A stretch of DNA of 64,000 nt. It comes from Lysinibacillus sp. SGAir0095. GTDB taxonomy: Bacteria; Bacillota; Bacilli; Bacillales_A; Planococcaceae. Both the position numbers and the translations under genes were made by a program. Shown here piece by piece: positions 1 through 9,157 of the stretch; position 1 is the stretch's first letter, and the number at the start of each line of letters is the position of its first letter. The notes below the pieces were generated by a model. It was not told where the DNA came from and searched no databases. It worked only from the letters and a program-made list of their open reading frames with translations. The stretch lies in NCBI RefSeq assembly GCF_005491425.1, contig NZ_CP028083.1:2876001-2940000 (forward strand), given 5' to 3'.

Positions 1-360
1 GACTTTCAGATAATCAACTTCAAATCCTTCGTTTTGCAGAGATTTTACCGCCTCTAAGATTGATGGATGTTCAATCTCTGTAGTGATGATATGTTTTCCT
101 TTATGAGTATTTGCTTTAGGAACACCGAATATCGCAAAATTGTTGGATTCGGTTCCACCCGCTGTAAACAATACAAATTGTTCTTCAGTATGAAGAAGAT
201 CTGCAATCTGACTTCTTGCTCGATCCAATAAAGTGTTTGCTTCTACACCAGCTTCATGAATTGAAGAAGGATTGGCGTAGAAAGATTCATTTACCTGTAT
301 AAATGTATTTAAAACCTCTTTATGTGGTTTAGTTGTGGCGCTGTTATCAAAATAAATCAT
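1..360 (-). CDS. Cysteine desulfurase (NifS/IscS family), N-terminal part
   Basis: This is a PLP-dependent cysteine desulfurase that takes sulfur from cysteine for thiolation or Fe-S assembly. The 120 codons visible begin at an ATG (360) with the Bacillales-typical start MIYFDNSATTKPH and continue with a TAGGTESNN segment, the family's PLP-phosphate-binding region. The ATG is preceded by an AAGGTAGG ribosome binding site. The catalytic Cys and PLP Lys lie outside, because the gene runs off the window's left edge. In B. subtilis a NifS-like gene (nifZ, paired with the tRNA thiolation gene thiI) sits beside ezrA, so the same role in tRNA 4-thiouridine synthesis is likely here, by gene order only. 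Confidence 0.9.
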   Translation of the reverse strand, partial: MIYFDNSATTKPHKEVLNTFIQVNESFYANPSSIHEAGVEANTLLDRARSQIADLLHTEEQFVLFTAGGTESNNFAIFGVPKANTHKGKHIITTEIEHPSILEAVKSLQNEGFEVDYLKV

Positions 361-430
361 TTTAAATCCTACCTTCTTTTCTTACAATTAGAAATTTTAG
401 ATTCCTTTTTCCAATTCATTTAAATTCGAT

Positions 431-466
431 AAGAAAGCCACCAACACAAAAGTGCGGTGGCTTCTT
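431..466 (-). terminator. Intrinsic terminator after ezrA
   Basis: An 8-bp stem (AAGCCACC at 435-442 with GGTGGCTT at 456-463) closes a 13-nt loop between ezrA and the desulfurase gene. On the minus strand it is followed by a short T-rich run. It would end ezrA transcription, so the desulfurase would need its own promoter. Confidence 0.6.
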
Positions 467-498
467 CTATTAATTATAACGCTCTTGTCAAGTGATGT

Positions 499-2208
499 TT
501 AATAGTGAGATTTCTCATATAATTCATCTTGTACAAGCTCTTCTATCCGCTTAATTGCCCCTGGTTCTGCCAATTCTACAGCAGCCGCTGCATCTTCTAA
601 AGCTTTTATGTAACGGTATTGATGGAATGCATGTTCTGATTCAAGTAAGAGATCATTTACTTTTGGGTTTGTCCCTCGATAACGATTACCATATTGAATG
701 ATTCTTTCGATTAACATAACATTTTCAACCATTTCTTGAGCGTGCTTACTTACTTCTTGGATACATTTTTCAGCATTTTCTATGTTACTTTGAACACGAT
801 TCATATTTAGCGGTATATCTTGTAAGCTTTGCATTACAATATAAATTTGTTCTTCAGCTTCTTCAATGCGAGCATCCATTTCTTCAGGAATACCAGGGAT
901 ATTCGCTTTGTTTAACTGACGGTCAGTTTCTTGTAATATGCGTTTTAAAGAATCCAGCTTTGCACGGGCTTTATTTTCATCAATGCGTAAATTTTTCAAA
1001 CGATTAGAGAACTGCTCCTGTTCGTCTTTTATACGATCAATTTCTTCACTGATTTCAAATAGCTCTTCTTGCAAACTTGAATAAGCTGATTTTTCATCTT
1101 TTACACGCGTAACCAGAAGTTCAAAACGTTTTTGGATAACTTCGAGTTGTTTGAGACCTAATCTTGGAATCTCCGCTTCATTTTCTGGTAAATGATAGCT
1201 GCTTTGAACGTAAACTGCTTCGTTACTAATTTCTTTTGTGACTTTAACTACTTCATTTAACGTTTGGAATGTATCATCGCAATTTTTATCAACATAATTT
1301 CTTGCAATAACTTCTTTTTCTAGTAGGTCATAATAGTTCTCAATCTCTTCAATTACTTCAGTAAGTCTTGGAGCTACGGAATCTACATCTAAATCTGCTA
1401 ATTTCGATTTTAATGTTTCTAGCTCTTCTTCAAGATGGTCTAAGTACTTGGTTAACTCTAAATGATTTAAGTAATAAGATTGCTCTTCCATTTCACGTTG
1501 ACCATTTCGCAACTCATGTATAGCAGCAGGTATTTTTGTTTGAATTTCTGAAAGCAACGTCGGGACTTCCGATAATAAATGATAAATTATTTGAGATTCA
1601 CTATTTAAACCTAAAACTATTTCTCTTGCTTGTAAGTAATTCCCATCTACTGTTAACTCATCGAACTCTTCAAATTTTGGTACAAACTGTTCAACCTTTT
1701 TTTCTAATTCTGATAAAGCCGGACCAAATGAATACTGATGAGCAAGTAAGGTTTTTCTTGCTGAACGATAATGTTCTTTAATTTGTTCAATTTCAATGCG
1801 ATTTTTTTCTTCACTACCGATTAACTCTTCCAATTCAGAGATAATTTGATTTTTACTTTTTTCACATTTAGCAATATATTCCTCAATCGCCAGTTCAACA
1901 TTGGTAGCTTTTTTAAATTTGAAACGATCAATGTATTCTTCCGCATCAAAAAGCATAGAATCTATTTTGATAACGTGGACATCTATAACTTCTGTCCAAA
2001 TATTACGCCAATGTTCAAACATTTCCTCTGTTTGTCCGTTCATATTTAAAGATTTTACTTTTGTTAGCTCCTCAAATATAGGATAATGCTGAATTTGCAT
2101 CTTTTCTTGTTCAAGTCGCTGTATAACAACATTATGTTTACGACGGATAAGTAGTCCAACGATAAATAATGCTAATAGTACGATGACGACAATGATGATA
2201 TACTGCAT
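499..2208 (-). CDS. ezrA: Septation ring formation regulator EzrA
   Basis: EzrA is a membrane-anchored negative regulator of FtsZ ring assembly that keeps Z rings at mid-cell. The predicted 569-residue protein has one N-terminal membrane segment (about residues 2-21, MQYIIIVVIVLLALFIVGLL) followed by a charged, Glu/Lys/Leu-rich, almost entirely alpha-helical coiled-coil body, the normal EzrA plan and length. Residues after the membrane segment (EELTKVKSLNMNGQTEEMFEHW) match the conserved EzrA N-terminal region. Two ATGs are adjacent; the second (2208) is preferred because AGGGGG lies 6 nt before it and only 3 nt before the first (2211). It stands alone between the desulfurase gene and divergent hisJ. 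Confidence 0.97.
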   Translation of the reverse strand: MQYIIIVVIVLLALFIVGLLIRRKHNVVIQRLEQEKMQIQHYPIFEELTKVKSLNMNGQTEEMFEHWRNIWTEVIDVHVIKIDSMLFDAEEYIDRFKFKKATNVELAIEEYIAKCEKSKNQIISELEELIGSEEKNRIEIEQIKEHYRSARKTLLAHQYSFGPALSELEKKVEQFVPKFEEFDELTVDGNYLQAREIVLGLNSESQIIYHLLSEVPTLLSEIQTKIPAAIHELRNGQREMEEQSYYLNHLELTKYLDHLEEELETLKSKLADLDVDSVAPRLTEVIEEIENYYDLLEKEVIARNYVDKNCDDTFQTLNEVVKVTKEISNEAVYVQSSYHLPENEAEIPRLGLKQLEVIQKRFELLVTRVKDEKSAYSSLQEELFEISEEIDRIKDEQEQFSNRLKNLRIDENKARAKLDSLKRILQETDRQLNKANIPGIPEEMDARIEEAEEQIYIVMQSLQDIPLNMNRVQSNIENAEKCIQEVSKHAQEMVENVMLIERIIQYGNRYRGTNPKVNDLLLESEHAFHQYRYIKALEDAAAAVELAEPGAIKRIEELVQDELYEKSHY

Positions 2209-2211
2209 CAT

Positions 2212-2528
2212 AAGCCCCCTATTCCCAAATCACTGTACCTGCTACATTTTGTAACTATAATATACCATGTTTTTTTTCATTTGTTTAAAAAATTACAGTT
2301 TTTTGCTAAAGTAAATTGTAATAAGCTCGAGTTATGTATGTAAATTTAAAATTTCCTAAACGAATTTTGATTCCCATAAGTCTTTCTACTAACAAAAATC
2401 CGCATTTCTAAACTATTATTTTAATAAGTTAGCATACATTTAAAAGATTGATTAGAATTATTTTTTTCCTATGCTTCCAAGCTTTTACGAAGCGTTGAGG
2501 TATTCAATCAATAAGGAGGTTTTAGTTT
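2212..2528. other. Divergent ezrA/hisJ intergenic region
   Basis: The 317-bp gap between the divergent genes is AT-rich. On the minus strand an extended -10 (TGG then TATATT, 2259-2264) is a possible ezrA promoter, but no good -35 is visible. For hisJ only a strong AAGGAGG site just before the start is clear. No ORF or structured RNA was recognised. Confidence 0.4.
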
Positions 2529-3326
2529 ATGAAAAAAGACGGTCACATACACTCACCTTTTTGCCCACACGGTACTAAAGATTCATTTGAAGAATATATT
2601 GAAAAAGCAATCAAAGAAAACTTTTCAGAAATAACATTTACTGAGCATGCACCCTTGCCGAATAATTTTATCGATCCAACACCTGGAAAAGATAGCGGGA
2701 TGATACCCAAGGATTTAACTTCTTATCTAGAAACTTTGCAAAAGCTTAAACTACAATACAAGGATCGAATTACCATTAAAGTTGGATTAGAAGTGGACTA
2801 TATTGTTGGTTACGAAACTGAAACGAGAGCACTTCTAGACATTGCTGGTCCAGTTCTTGATGACGCTATACTTTCAGTTCATTTTTTAAAACATAATGAT
2901 ACATACACTTGCATTGACTTCTCGGATGCGGTCTATCTTGAATTTGCTCAGCAAGTAGGAGGGATTGAGGCTCTTTATAATCTCTATTATGATACCGTTA
3001 TAAAATCAATCGAGGCTAACTTAGGCAGATTTAAACCGCGTAGAATCGGCCATCCAACACTTGTTCATAAATTCCAGCTTGCACATGGCGAAAAAATCGA
3101 TGATAATCATCGTATCATTGAAGTATTAACAAAATTACAAGAAAAAGGTTATGAATTAGATGTGAATAGTGCTGGTTTAAGTAAACCTTATTGCAAAGAA
3201 CCTTATCCACCAATGCACATGATTGAATATGCTCGTTCAATTTCTATACCAATGGTTTTTGGTTCTGACGCACACAGCGTAAAAGATTTACATCAATATT
3301 ATGGAGTAATTATGAAAGATAATTAG
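2529..3326 (+). CDS. hisJ: Histidinol-phosphatase HisJ (PHP family)
   Basis: HisJ hydrolyses L-histidinol phosphate to histidinol, the penultimate reaction chain of histidine synthesis. The 265-residue protein has the PHP metal-site motifs: HIH at residues 6-8 near the N terminus, an internal TEHAPLP segment, and FGSDAH near the C terminus. The ATG follows AAGGAGG at a normal distance. As in B. subtilis, hisJ is next to ezrA and apart from the main his operon. The GAF-domain reductase gene starts 72 bp downstream on the same strand and probably shares the transcript, since the first convincing terminator lies after it. Confidence 0.95.
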   Translation: MKKDGHIHSPFCPHGTKDSFEEYIEKAIKENFSEITFTEHAPLPNNFIDPTPGKDSGMIPKDLTSYLETLQKLKLQYKDRITIKVGLEVDYIVGYETETRALLDIAGPVLDDAILSVHFLKHNDTYTCIDFSDAVYLEFAQQVGGIEALYNLYYDTVIKSIEANLGRFKPRRIGHPTLVHKFQLAHGEKIDDNHRIIEVLTKLQEKGYELDVNSAGLSKPYCKEPYPPMHMIEYARSISIPMVFGSDAHSVKDLHQYYGVIMKDN

Positions 3327-3398
3327 CATCGGCGCCTAATTGCCCAGCTGATCGCCTTGCCTAATCTAATACAGGATTTTAAATTTTGGAGGTTTAAC

Positions 3399-3878
3399 AT
3401 GTTCTCACAAATCAATTACGAAGGTCCAGTTCTAAAAAAATATGAAACATTATCTAAGCAATTAGATGCTCTACTAGAAGGAGAAACAGATATAATTGCA
3501 AATTTGAGTAACGCTTCTGCCCTTTTAAACCAATTCTTAGACAATATTAATTGGGTTGGTTTCTATTTAATGAAAGAAGGCGAACTCGTTTTAGGTCCTT
3601 TCCAAGGTTTACCTGCATGTGTTCGAATTACAGTAGGTCGTGGTGTTTGCGGTACCGCAGTTTCGGAGCGCAAGACAATGTTAGTTGAGGATGTTCATGC
3701 ATTCCCGGGACATATTGCTTGCGATGCAGCATCCAATTCAGAGATTGTCATTCCATTATCAAAAAATGACGAAGTAATTGGTGTATTAGATATCGATAGT
3801 CCAAAGAAAGCTCGATTCACTTTAGAGGATCAGCAAGGCTTAGAACTATTTGCCCAAACTCTACTAAAATTCATATAA
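3399..3878 (+). CDS. ytsP: Free methionine-(R)-sulfoxide reductase (GAF domain)
   Basis: This 159-residue protein is a single GAF domain of the fRMsr (MsrC) type, which reduces free methionine-R-sulfoxide in the cytosol with thioredoxin as electron donor. The three Cys used by the family are visible in PACVRI, RGVCGTA and IACDAAS, along with the typical NWVGFY and LGPFQG segments. The ATG at 3399 was chosen because TTTTGGAGG lies just before it; an in-frame codon 42 bp upstream lacks a ribosome binding site. It sits where ytsP lies in B. subtilis, between hisJ and the GGDEF gene, and is likely cotranscribed with hisJ. Confidence 0.93.
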   Translation: MFSQINYEGPVLKKYETLSKQLDALLEGETDIIANLSNASALLNQFLDNINWVGFYLMKEGELVLGPFQGLPACVRITVGRGVCGTAVSERKTMLVEDVHAFPGHIACDAASNSEIVIPLSKNDEVIGVLDIDSPKKARFTLEDQQGLELFAQTLLKFI

Positions 3879-3883
3879 AAAAT

Positions 3884-3940
3884 AAAACTTACTACTCCAA
3901 ATGAGCATTAGCACATACTTGGATTGTAGTAAGTTTTTTT
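3884..3940. terminator. Bidirectional terminator between ytsP and dgcP
   Basis: A long imperfect stem (3884-3900 with 3919-3935) ends in seven T on the plus strand, with an A run on the other side serving the converging minus-strand gene. It overlaps the stop codon of the GGDEF gene. Confidence 0.85.
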
Positions 3941-5816
3941 ACGAATGAAAAAGCATCGATTCGTCAAAAATTATAAATTTATTCTTACCTGTAGATTTAG
4001 CATTATATAAAGCTGTATCTGCATGTAAAAAGACCGACTGGAATTCTGGTGGTTGTTTGGTATTCCAAGAAATTAAACCGGCTGAAACTGTTACGGTAGG
4101 ATTTGTTGCCACCGGTACAGACTCCACAATCTGAGTAGCTAATTTCTCGACTTCCTCGACCAAAATATTTGGTACGTAAACAGCCAACTCTTCTCCACCC
4201 CATCTTGCACATATACCGCGAGTTCCAATTACTTTCTTTAATTGGTCCGCAATTTGTACAAGTACCTCGTCACCAACTTGATGGCCATAAGTATCATTTA
4301 CATGCTTGAAATTATCGATATCTATCAATAAGAACATGCCTGAACGATCGTTTTTTAAAGAGTTTTCCACAAATCTGTCCAGGAAACTGCGGGCATGTAA
4401 TTTTGTTAAATGGTCATAATCAACCATTTCCTGCAATTTATTGCGTAGAATGGAGTTTGCAATGGCTAAAGAAGAGTGATGGATAAGCGATTGCATAAGT
4501 TTAAAGCTATCGAATGAGAAAAAGTATGACTCTCGATGTAAAACAATACTAAAGCCGTTGATCCGCTGCTCCACGATCATTGGAATTGCCATCATTGAAT
4601 TATATTGAAGTTCTCTCCCGATTAATCGACTGCAGTCTGCAACAAATAATGGCTCTTGACTATTTTCAAAATGATTTGCAACGTGATTAATAAAAATAGA
4701 CCCTTCATCCGTTTTAAAAAGTTTCGTTGACGCTTCTGTTAAATTTAACTCAGAACCATTTTTCAAAATAAAGCATACTTCCATTGGCTGGAATGATTTC
4801 ATCAGCTGTTTTTGTAAAAACATAAACATTTCATTACTATCTAATTTCATATTTAAACGATGTGAGGTTTCATTAATAAGCTGAAGGTCGCTAATTAATC
4901 TGTGCGACTGGTGATAAAGTTTTGCATTTTCTAAAGCATTTCCAGATGCATGTGCAAGCATCCTCAAAAAATCTTCTTGCGTTTTTGAAAAAATATAATG
5001 AATGGGTGCACTTACTTGTAGGATTCCATAGATTGCCTGTCTACCTTTTATTGGGGCATTCAATAAGCAGCGATTCAATTCAACAGCCTGTTCAACTGTA
5101 ATTTGACCTGAAACAAAAGCCTCAATGGCAGATGGCCTTTCAGATAGATAATCAAACGGTTTAATTTGAACCTTTGTTTGACGGTCTTGATCATTTGATA
5201 ATATTAACTCTACATTAAAGTCAGGAAAGTTATCTTGGATTGTAACTAACACATTTTCTAATATTAAATCCATATCCATTGTGGAATGAAATAAATCCGT
5301 CATGTTATATAATTTACGGTACTGGTTTTCATTTTGGACTATTTCGATATTTTTACACAACACCTTCAAAACATCCGAGGCGATATCTACAAAATTTTCA
5401 AAATATTCACCTTGTAAAAAGTCTCTCCACTCTGGAGTTTCTTGAAGTAATAAAATACAATATACGCCAAAGTTCCCTGTTTTCAATAATAGCATTTGAG
5501 AAAAAGGTTCAAATTCATCTATATGTGAAAGGAATTTTGGCAACTCCACCAACTTTTTTTGTGAGAATTGTGTAGTAAAATCACTCCATAATATATTTTT
5601 AATGTCCATATCAATTGAAGACTTTATATTAAATGGTTTCAACGATTCAAATTCATATAAAAGAAAACAACATTTATCAATATCAAAATGCTGCTTTAAG
5701 CTATTTTGTATCAATAGAACATATTCATCGTAGCCGTTTTTTTGATTCATTGAGTCTATACATAAACTTAATAAATCAGATTTAATATTCGTTAAAATCT
5801 CCCGATGTTCTCTCAT
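3939..5816 (-). CDS. dgcP: Diguanylate cyclase with GAF domains (DgcP-like)
   Basis: This protein probably makes cyclic di-GMP from two GTP. The 625 residues begin with a long N-terminal region containing GAF-like segments (around 170-300 and 310-450), followed by a GGDEF domain starting near residue 455 (DYDHLTKLHARSFLD). The active-site signature reads GGEEL near residue 540, an accepted variant, with the metal/GTP motif DIDNFKHVNDTYGH upstream. The four residues at the usual inhibitory I-site are GTRG rather than RxxD, so product inhibition is probably lost. The ATG at 5816 follows AAAAGGTGAT; a GTG at 5825 lies inside that site and is unlikely. Position upstream of rpsD matches B. subtilis dgcP (ytrP). 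Confidence 0.88.
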   Translation of the reverse strand: MREHREILTNIKSDLLSLCIDSMNQKNGYDEYVLLIQNSLKQHFDIDKCCFLLYEFESLKPFNIKSSIDMDIKNILWSDFTTQFSQKKLVELPKFLSHIDEFEPFSQMLLLKTGNFGVYCILLLQETPEWRDFLQGEYFENFVDIASDVLKVLCKNIEIVQNENQYRKLYNMTDLFHSTMDMDLILENVLVTIQDNFPDFNVELILSNDQDRQTKVQIKPFDYLSERPSAIEAFVSGQITVEQAVELNRCLLNAPIKGRQAIYGILQVSAPIHYIFSKTQEDFLRMLAHASGNALENAKLYHQSHRLISDLQLINETSHRLNMKLDSNEMFMFLQKQLMKSFQPMEVCFILKNGSELNLTEASTKLFKTDEGSIFINHVANHFENSQEPLFVADCSRLIGRELQYNSMMAIPMIVEQRINGFSIVLHRESYFFSFDSFKLMQSLIHHSSLAIANSILRNKLQEMVDYDHLTKLHARSFLDRFVENSLKNDRSGMFLLIDIDNFKHVNDTYGHQVGDEVLVQIADQLKKVIGTRGICARWGGEELAVYVPNILVEEVEKLATQIVESVPVATNPTVTVSAGLISWNTKQPPEFQSVFLHADTALYNAKSTGKNKFIIFDESMLFHS

Positions 5817-6028
5817 AAAAATCACCTTTTCTCAAGTAACAAAAATCAATTATTTATGTAACTTATTGTAAATTATCGTTTTTATGCCAATTAGACTATA
5901 AATTTCTAAGTGAGTAGGATTTTGTATTCAATTATTTCCACTTATTATAACATACATATTTCATAATTTTAACAATTCTTATAAACTAAATAACCACTTT
6001 CGTATGACATACTTTGCATTATTATTTC

Positions 6029-6057
6029 TTGACTCATATACTAAAAAATTATACAAT
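6029..6057 (+). promoter_or_regulatory. SigA-type promoter of rpsD
   Basis: The -35 TTGACT (6029-6034) and -10 TACAAT (6052-6057) are separated by exactly 17 bp. Transcription would start near 6064, leaving a leader of about 219 nt before rpsD. The remaining part of the 5817-6028 gap is AT-rich with nothing else recognised. Confidence 0.8.
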
Positions 6058-6063
6058 AGTCTT

Positions 6064-6282
6064 CGTGTAAAATAAACGCAGCAGTTGTATAAGCTATGCC
6101 TGTATTTTGTTCCTCTTGGTCAACAGATGTTTTCTAAGATGGTGTATTGCGTAACCCTTTCGGCTGCAAGGGCGAAGGTACATGAAAATAAAATCCAGCA
6201 AGTGTCGGGTACAACTGGTTTTTGTTTTACTAATAGCTGACTCGATCAGTAAAAAAACCAAACTTAAAGGAGGAGACAAATT
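6064..6282 (+). promoter_or_regulatory. Long rpsD 5' leader, candidate S4 autoregulatory RNA
   Basis: The predicted leader is about 219 nt, far longer than translation needs. It contains a CCCTT/AAGGG hairpin near 6155-6173 and further short pairings near 6237-6250, but no terminator with a T run. In B. subtilis ribosomal protein S4 represses its own gene by binding the rpsD leader; the same control is inferred here from gene identity and leader length. I could not confirm the S4-binding fold by eye. Confidence 0.5.
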
Positions 6283-6885
6283 ATGTCTCGTTATACAGGT
6301 CCATCATGGAAAGTGTCTCGTCGCCTTGGTATTTCATTAAGCGGCACAGGTAAAGAATTAGAAAAACGCCCTTATGCTCCAGGTCAACACGGTCCAAACC
6401 AACGCAAAAAATTATCTGAATACGGTTTACAATTACAAGAAAAACAAAAACTTCGTCATATGTTCGGTATGACTGAGCGTCAATTCAAAAACCTATTCGT
6501 TAAAGCTGGTAAATTAAAAGGTCTACACGGTGAAAACTTCATGATCCTTCTTGAAACTCGCCTTGACAACCTAGTTTACCGCTTAGGTTTAGCTCGCACA
6601 CGTCGTGGAGCTCGTCAATTAGTTAACCACGGTCACATCTTAGTTGACGGTAAACGCGTTGACATCCCATCATTCAGCGTTAAACCAGGTCAAGTGATTT
6701 CTCTACGTGAAAAATCTCAAAGCCTTGCTGTAGTAACTGAAGCTATCGAAGTAAACAACTTCGTACCAGATTACTTATCATTTGATGCAGACAAAAAAGA
6801 AGGTACATTCGTACGTCTTCCAGAGCGTTCTGAATTATCAGCTGAAATTCAAGAACAATTAATCGTAGAGTTCTACTCTCGTTAA
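6283..6885 (+). CDS. rpsD: 30S ribosomal protein S4
   Basis: S4 binds 16S rRNA and nucleates assembly of the small subunit body. The 200-residue protein starts [16 protein letters not shown] and contains the [20 protein letters not shown] segment and an S4 RNA-binding domain from about residue 92 ([22 protein letters not shown]). The length is normal for Bacillales. The ATG follows AAAGGAGGAG. Codon use is strongly biased to the preferred codons of highly expressed genes (for example CGT and CGC for Arg, GGT for Gly), as expected. It is monocistronic, with its own promoter, leader and terminator, as in B. subtilis. Confidence 0.99.
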   Translation: MSRYTGPSWKVSRRLGISLSGTGKELEKRPYAPGQHGPNQRKKLSEYGLQLQEKQKLRHMFGMTERQFKNLFVKAGKLKGLHGENFMILLETRLDNLVYRLGLARTRRGARQLVNHGHILVDGKRVDIPSFSVKPGQVISLREKSQSLAVVTEAIEVNNFVPDYLSFDADKKEGTFVRLPERSELSAEIQEQLIVEFYSR

Positions 6886-6908
6886 TCTCTGCAGGCTGCA
6901 GGTTAAAA

Positions 6909-6952
6909 GACCCCTTGAAATGTTGCTATATCAACGTTTCAGGGGTTTTTTT
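6909..6952 (+). terminator. rpsD terminator
   Basis: A stem beginning CCCCTTGAAA (6911) pairs with TTTCAGGGG (6937-6945), closed by a short loop and followed by seven T. It is a classic intrinsic terminator. Confidence 0.93.
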
Positions 6953-7069
6953 CATTTTTCATTCTTTGGAAATCAGGTTCATAGTAATTATTATTCAATA
7001 TACAGTAACTTTGATTGTCTACCTGTAAATAATAATAGTAATTGTTTAGTTAAATTCCATAAAGTATAC

Positions 7070-7120
7070 AAAAACCCCGAATAGCCACCTTCCTTTTGCG
7101 GAAATGTCACTATTCGGGGT
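7070..7120 (-). terminator. Terminator of the Asn-rich small gene
   Basis: ACCCCGAATAG (7074-7084) and CTATTCGGGGT (7110-7120) form an 11-bp perfect stem. On the minus strand it is followed by TTTTTG, so it serves the minus-strand gene at 7172-7327. The 6953-7069 stretch before it holds nothing recognised. Confidence 0.8.
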
Positions 7121-7171
7121 CAGTTTAGTATGTTCAAAACATATCTATACTGATTAATTTGTGGGAATTAA

Positions 7172-7327
7172 TTAGCGATTTTCATTGTTGTTGTTTTTTT
7201 GATTGTTGTCAAAGTTTAGTTCCTCTGCAAATTCCGAACGATTGTTACGGTTTTCCGCTTGATTGTTTTGACCATTGTTTCGTTGGTTTTTGTCTTTGTT
7301 TTTATTTTTGTTATTGTTTTGTGCCAT
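7172..7327 (-). CDS. Small Asn/Gln-rich protein, possibly spore-related
   Basis: This 51-residue protein is extremely rich in Asn, Lys, Gln and Glu, starting MAQNNNKNKNKDKNQ and ending NNQKNNNNENR. It has no membrane segment or Cys. The ATG at 7327 follows GGAGGTGAT, a near-ideal ribosome binding site, and a strong terminator follows, which argues for a real gene. The single SEFAEELNF segment faintly recalls the EFASE motif of gamma-type small acid-soluble spore proteins, which are similarly Asn/Gln-rich. That is a resemblance, not an identification. A longer reading beginning at 7378 lacks a ribosome binding site. Function unknown. Confidence 0.7.
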   Translation of the reverse strand: MAQNNNKNKNKDKNQRNNGQNNQAENRNNRSEFAEELNFDNNQKNNNNENR

Positions 7328-7382
7328 GTCTATCACCTCCACCGAATTAATATGAGCAGAGTTTATTTTTTTATACAAAAAT

Positions 7383-7420
7383 GAAAAAAAACGCCCTAGT
7401 ATAGCTTAAACTAGGACGCA
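7383..7420 (-). terminator. tyrS terminator
   Basis: On the minus strand a GCGTCCTAGT/ACTAGGGCG stem (arms 7411-7420 and 7391-7400) is followed by eight T. It lies directly after the tyrS stop codon. Confidence 0.88.
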
Positions 7421-7425
7421 TTTAT

Positions 7426-8721
<1,296 letters not shown>

Positions 8722-8804
8722 TTATTTATATTTACTAATGAAAATAAACAAAAAATTGCAACAAAATCACAGTACTCACAGGTCTGTTTCTATATGTTAG
8801 AAAA

Positions 8805-9060
8805 CATAAAAAAGCCCCAACACGCAAAATTTATTGCATGCTGGGACGTTAATAAACAAATTTAACGCGGTACCACCCGGCTTGAAGAATACTCTAATAG
8901 TAGATACTCTTCCCCTCATAAACGTTTTAACGCAACGCAAGTCGTTCAAGCTCCAAGAACGTAATTCGTGTTTACACTTTGTCTAGCTTCCACCAAACGC
9001 TAGCTCTCTATATCAGGGAATGAAAACACTACTTCAAACTTATCAACACTTGAAATTATA
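8805..9060 (-). promoter_or_regulatory. Tyrosine T-box riboswitch upstream of tyrS
   Basis: The minus strand carries the hallmark T-box sequence GGGTGGTACCGCG (complement near 8866-8878), preceded by the stem I AGAGAGCTAG and GGTGGAAGCTAG segments near 9000. The specifier bulge reads GAATTACGTTCTTGGAG, giving the Tyr codon TAC. A terminator hairpin (arms near 8841-8846 and 8815-8820) with six T ends the module about 115 nt before tyrS. Binding of uncharged tRNA-Tyr to the specifier and T-box bulge would favour the antiterminator, the established mechanism. Confidence 0.95.
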
Positions 9061-9066
9061 ATGATT

Positions 9067-9094
9067 ATTCTACCCGTTTTAAATTCAATGTCAA
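9067..9094 (-). promoter_or_regulatory. tyrS promoter
   Basis: On the minus strand a perfect -35 TTGACA (9089-9094) lies 16 bp from a -10 TAGAAT (9067-9072). Transcription starting near 9060 gives the whole T-box leader. Confidence 0.8.
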
Positions 9095-9121
9095 TATATA
9101 TATTCGTACTATAGTGAAATA

Positions 9122-9130
9122 TGCTATAAT
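9122..9130 (+). promoter_or_regulatory. Extended -10 of the PBP gene
   Basis: TGC followed by a perfect TATAAT (9125-9130) forms an extended -10, 28 bp before the GTG start of the divergent PBP gene. No convincing -35 is seen. Confidence 0.5.
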
Positions 9131-9157
9131 AAACGAGATTTTAGGGGGTGACGTTTC

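Noticed and set aside
6094..6279. 61-codon minus-strand open frame antisense to the rpsD leader
   Set aside because: No ribosome binding site at its start; the region is better explained as the structured rpsD leader.
7159..7350. 63-codon Cys/Phe-rich open frame opposite the Asn-rich gene
   Set aside because: It is the complement of repetitive Asn codons (AAC/AAT read as GTT/ATT) and has no ribosome binding site; the minus-strand gene has clear signals.
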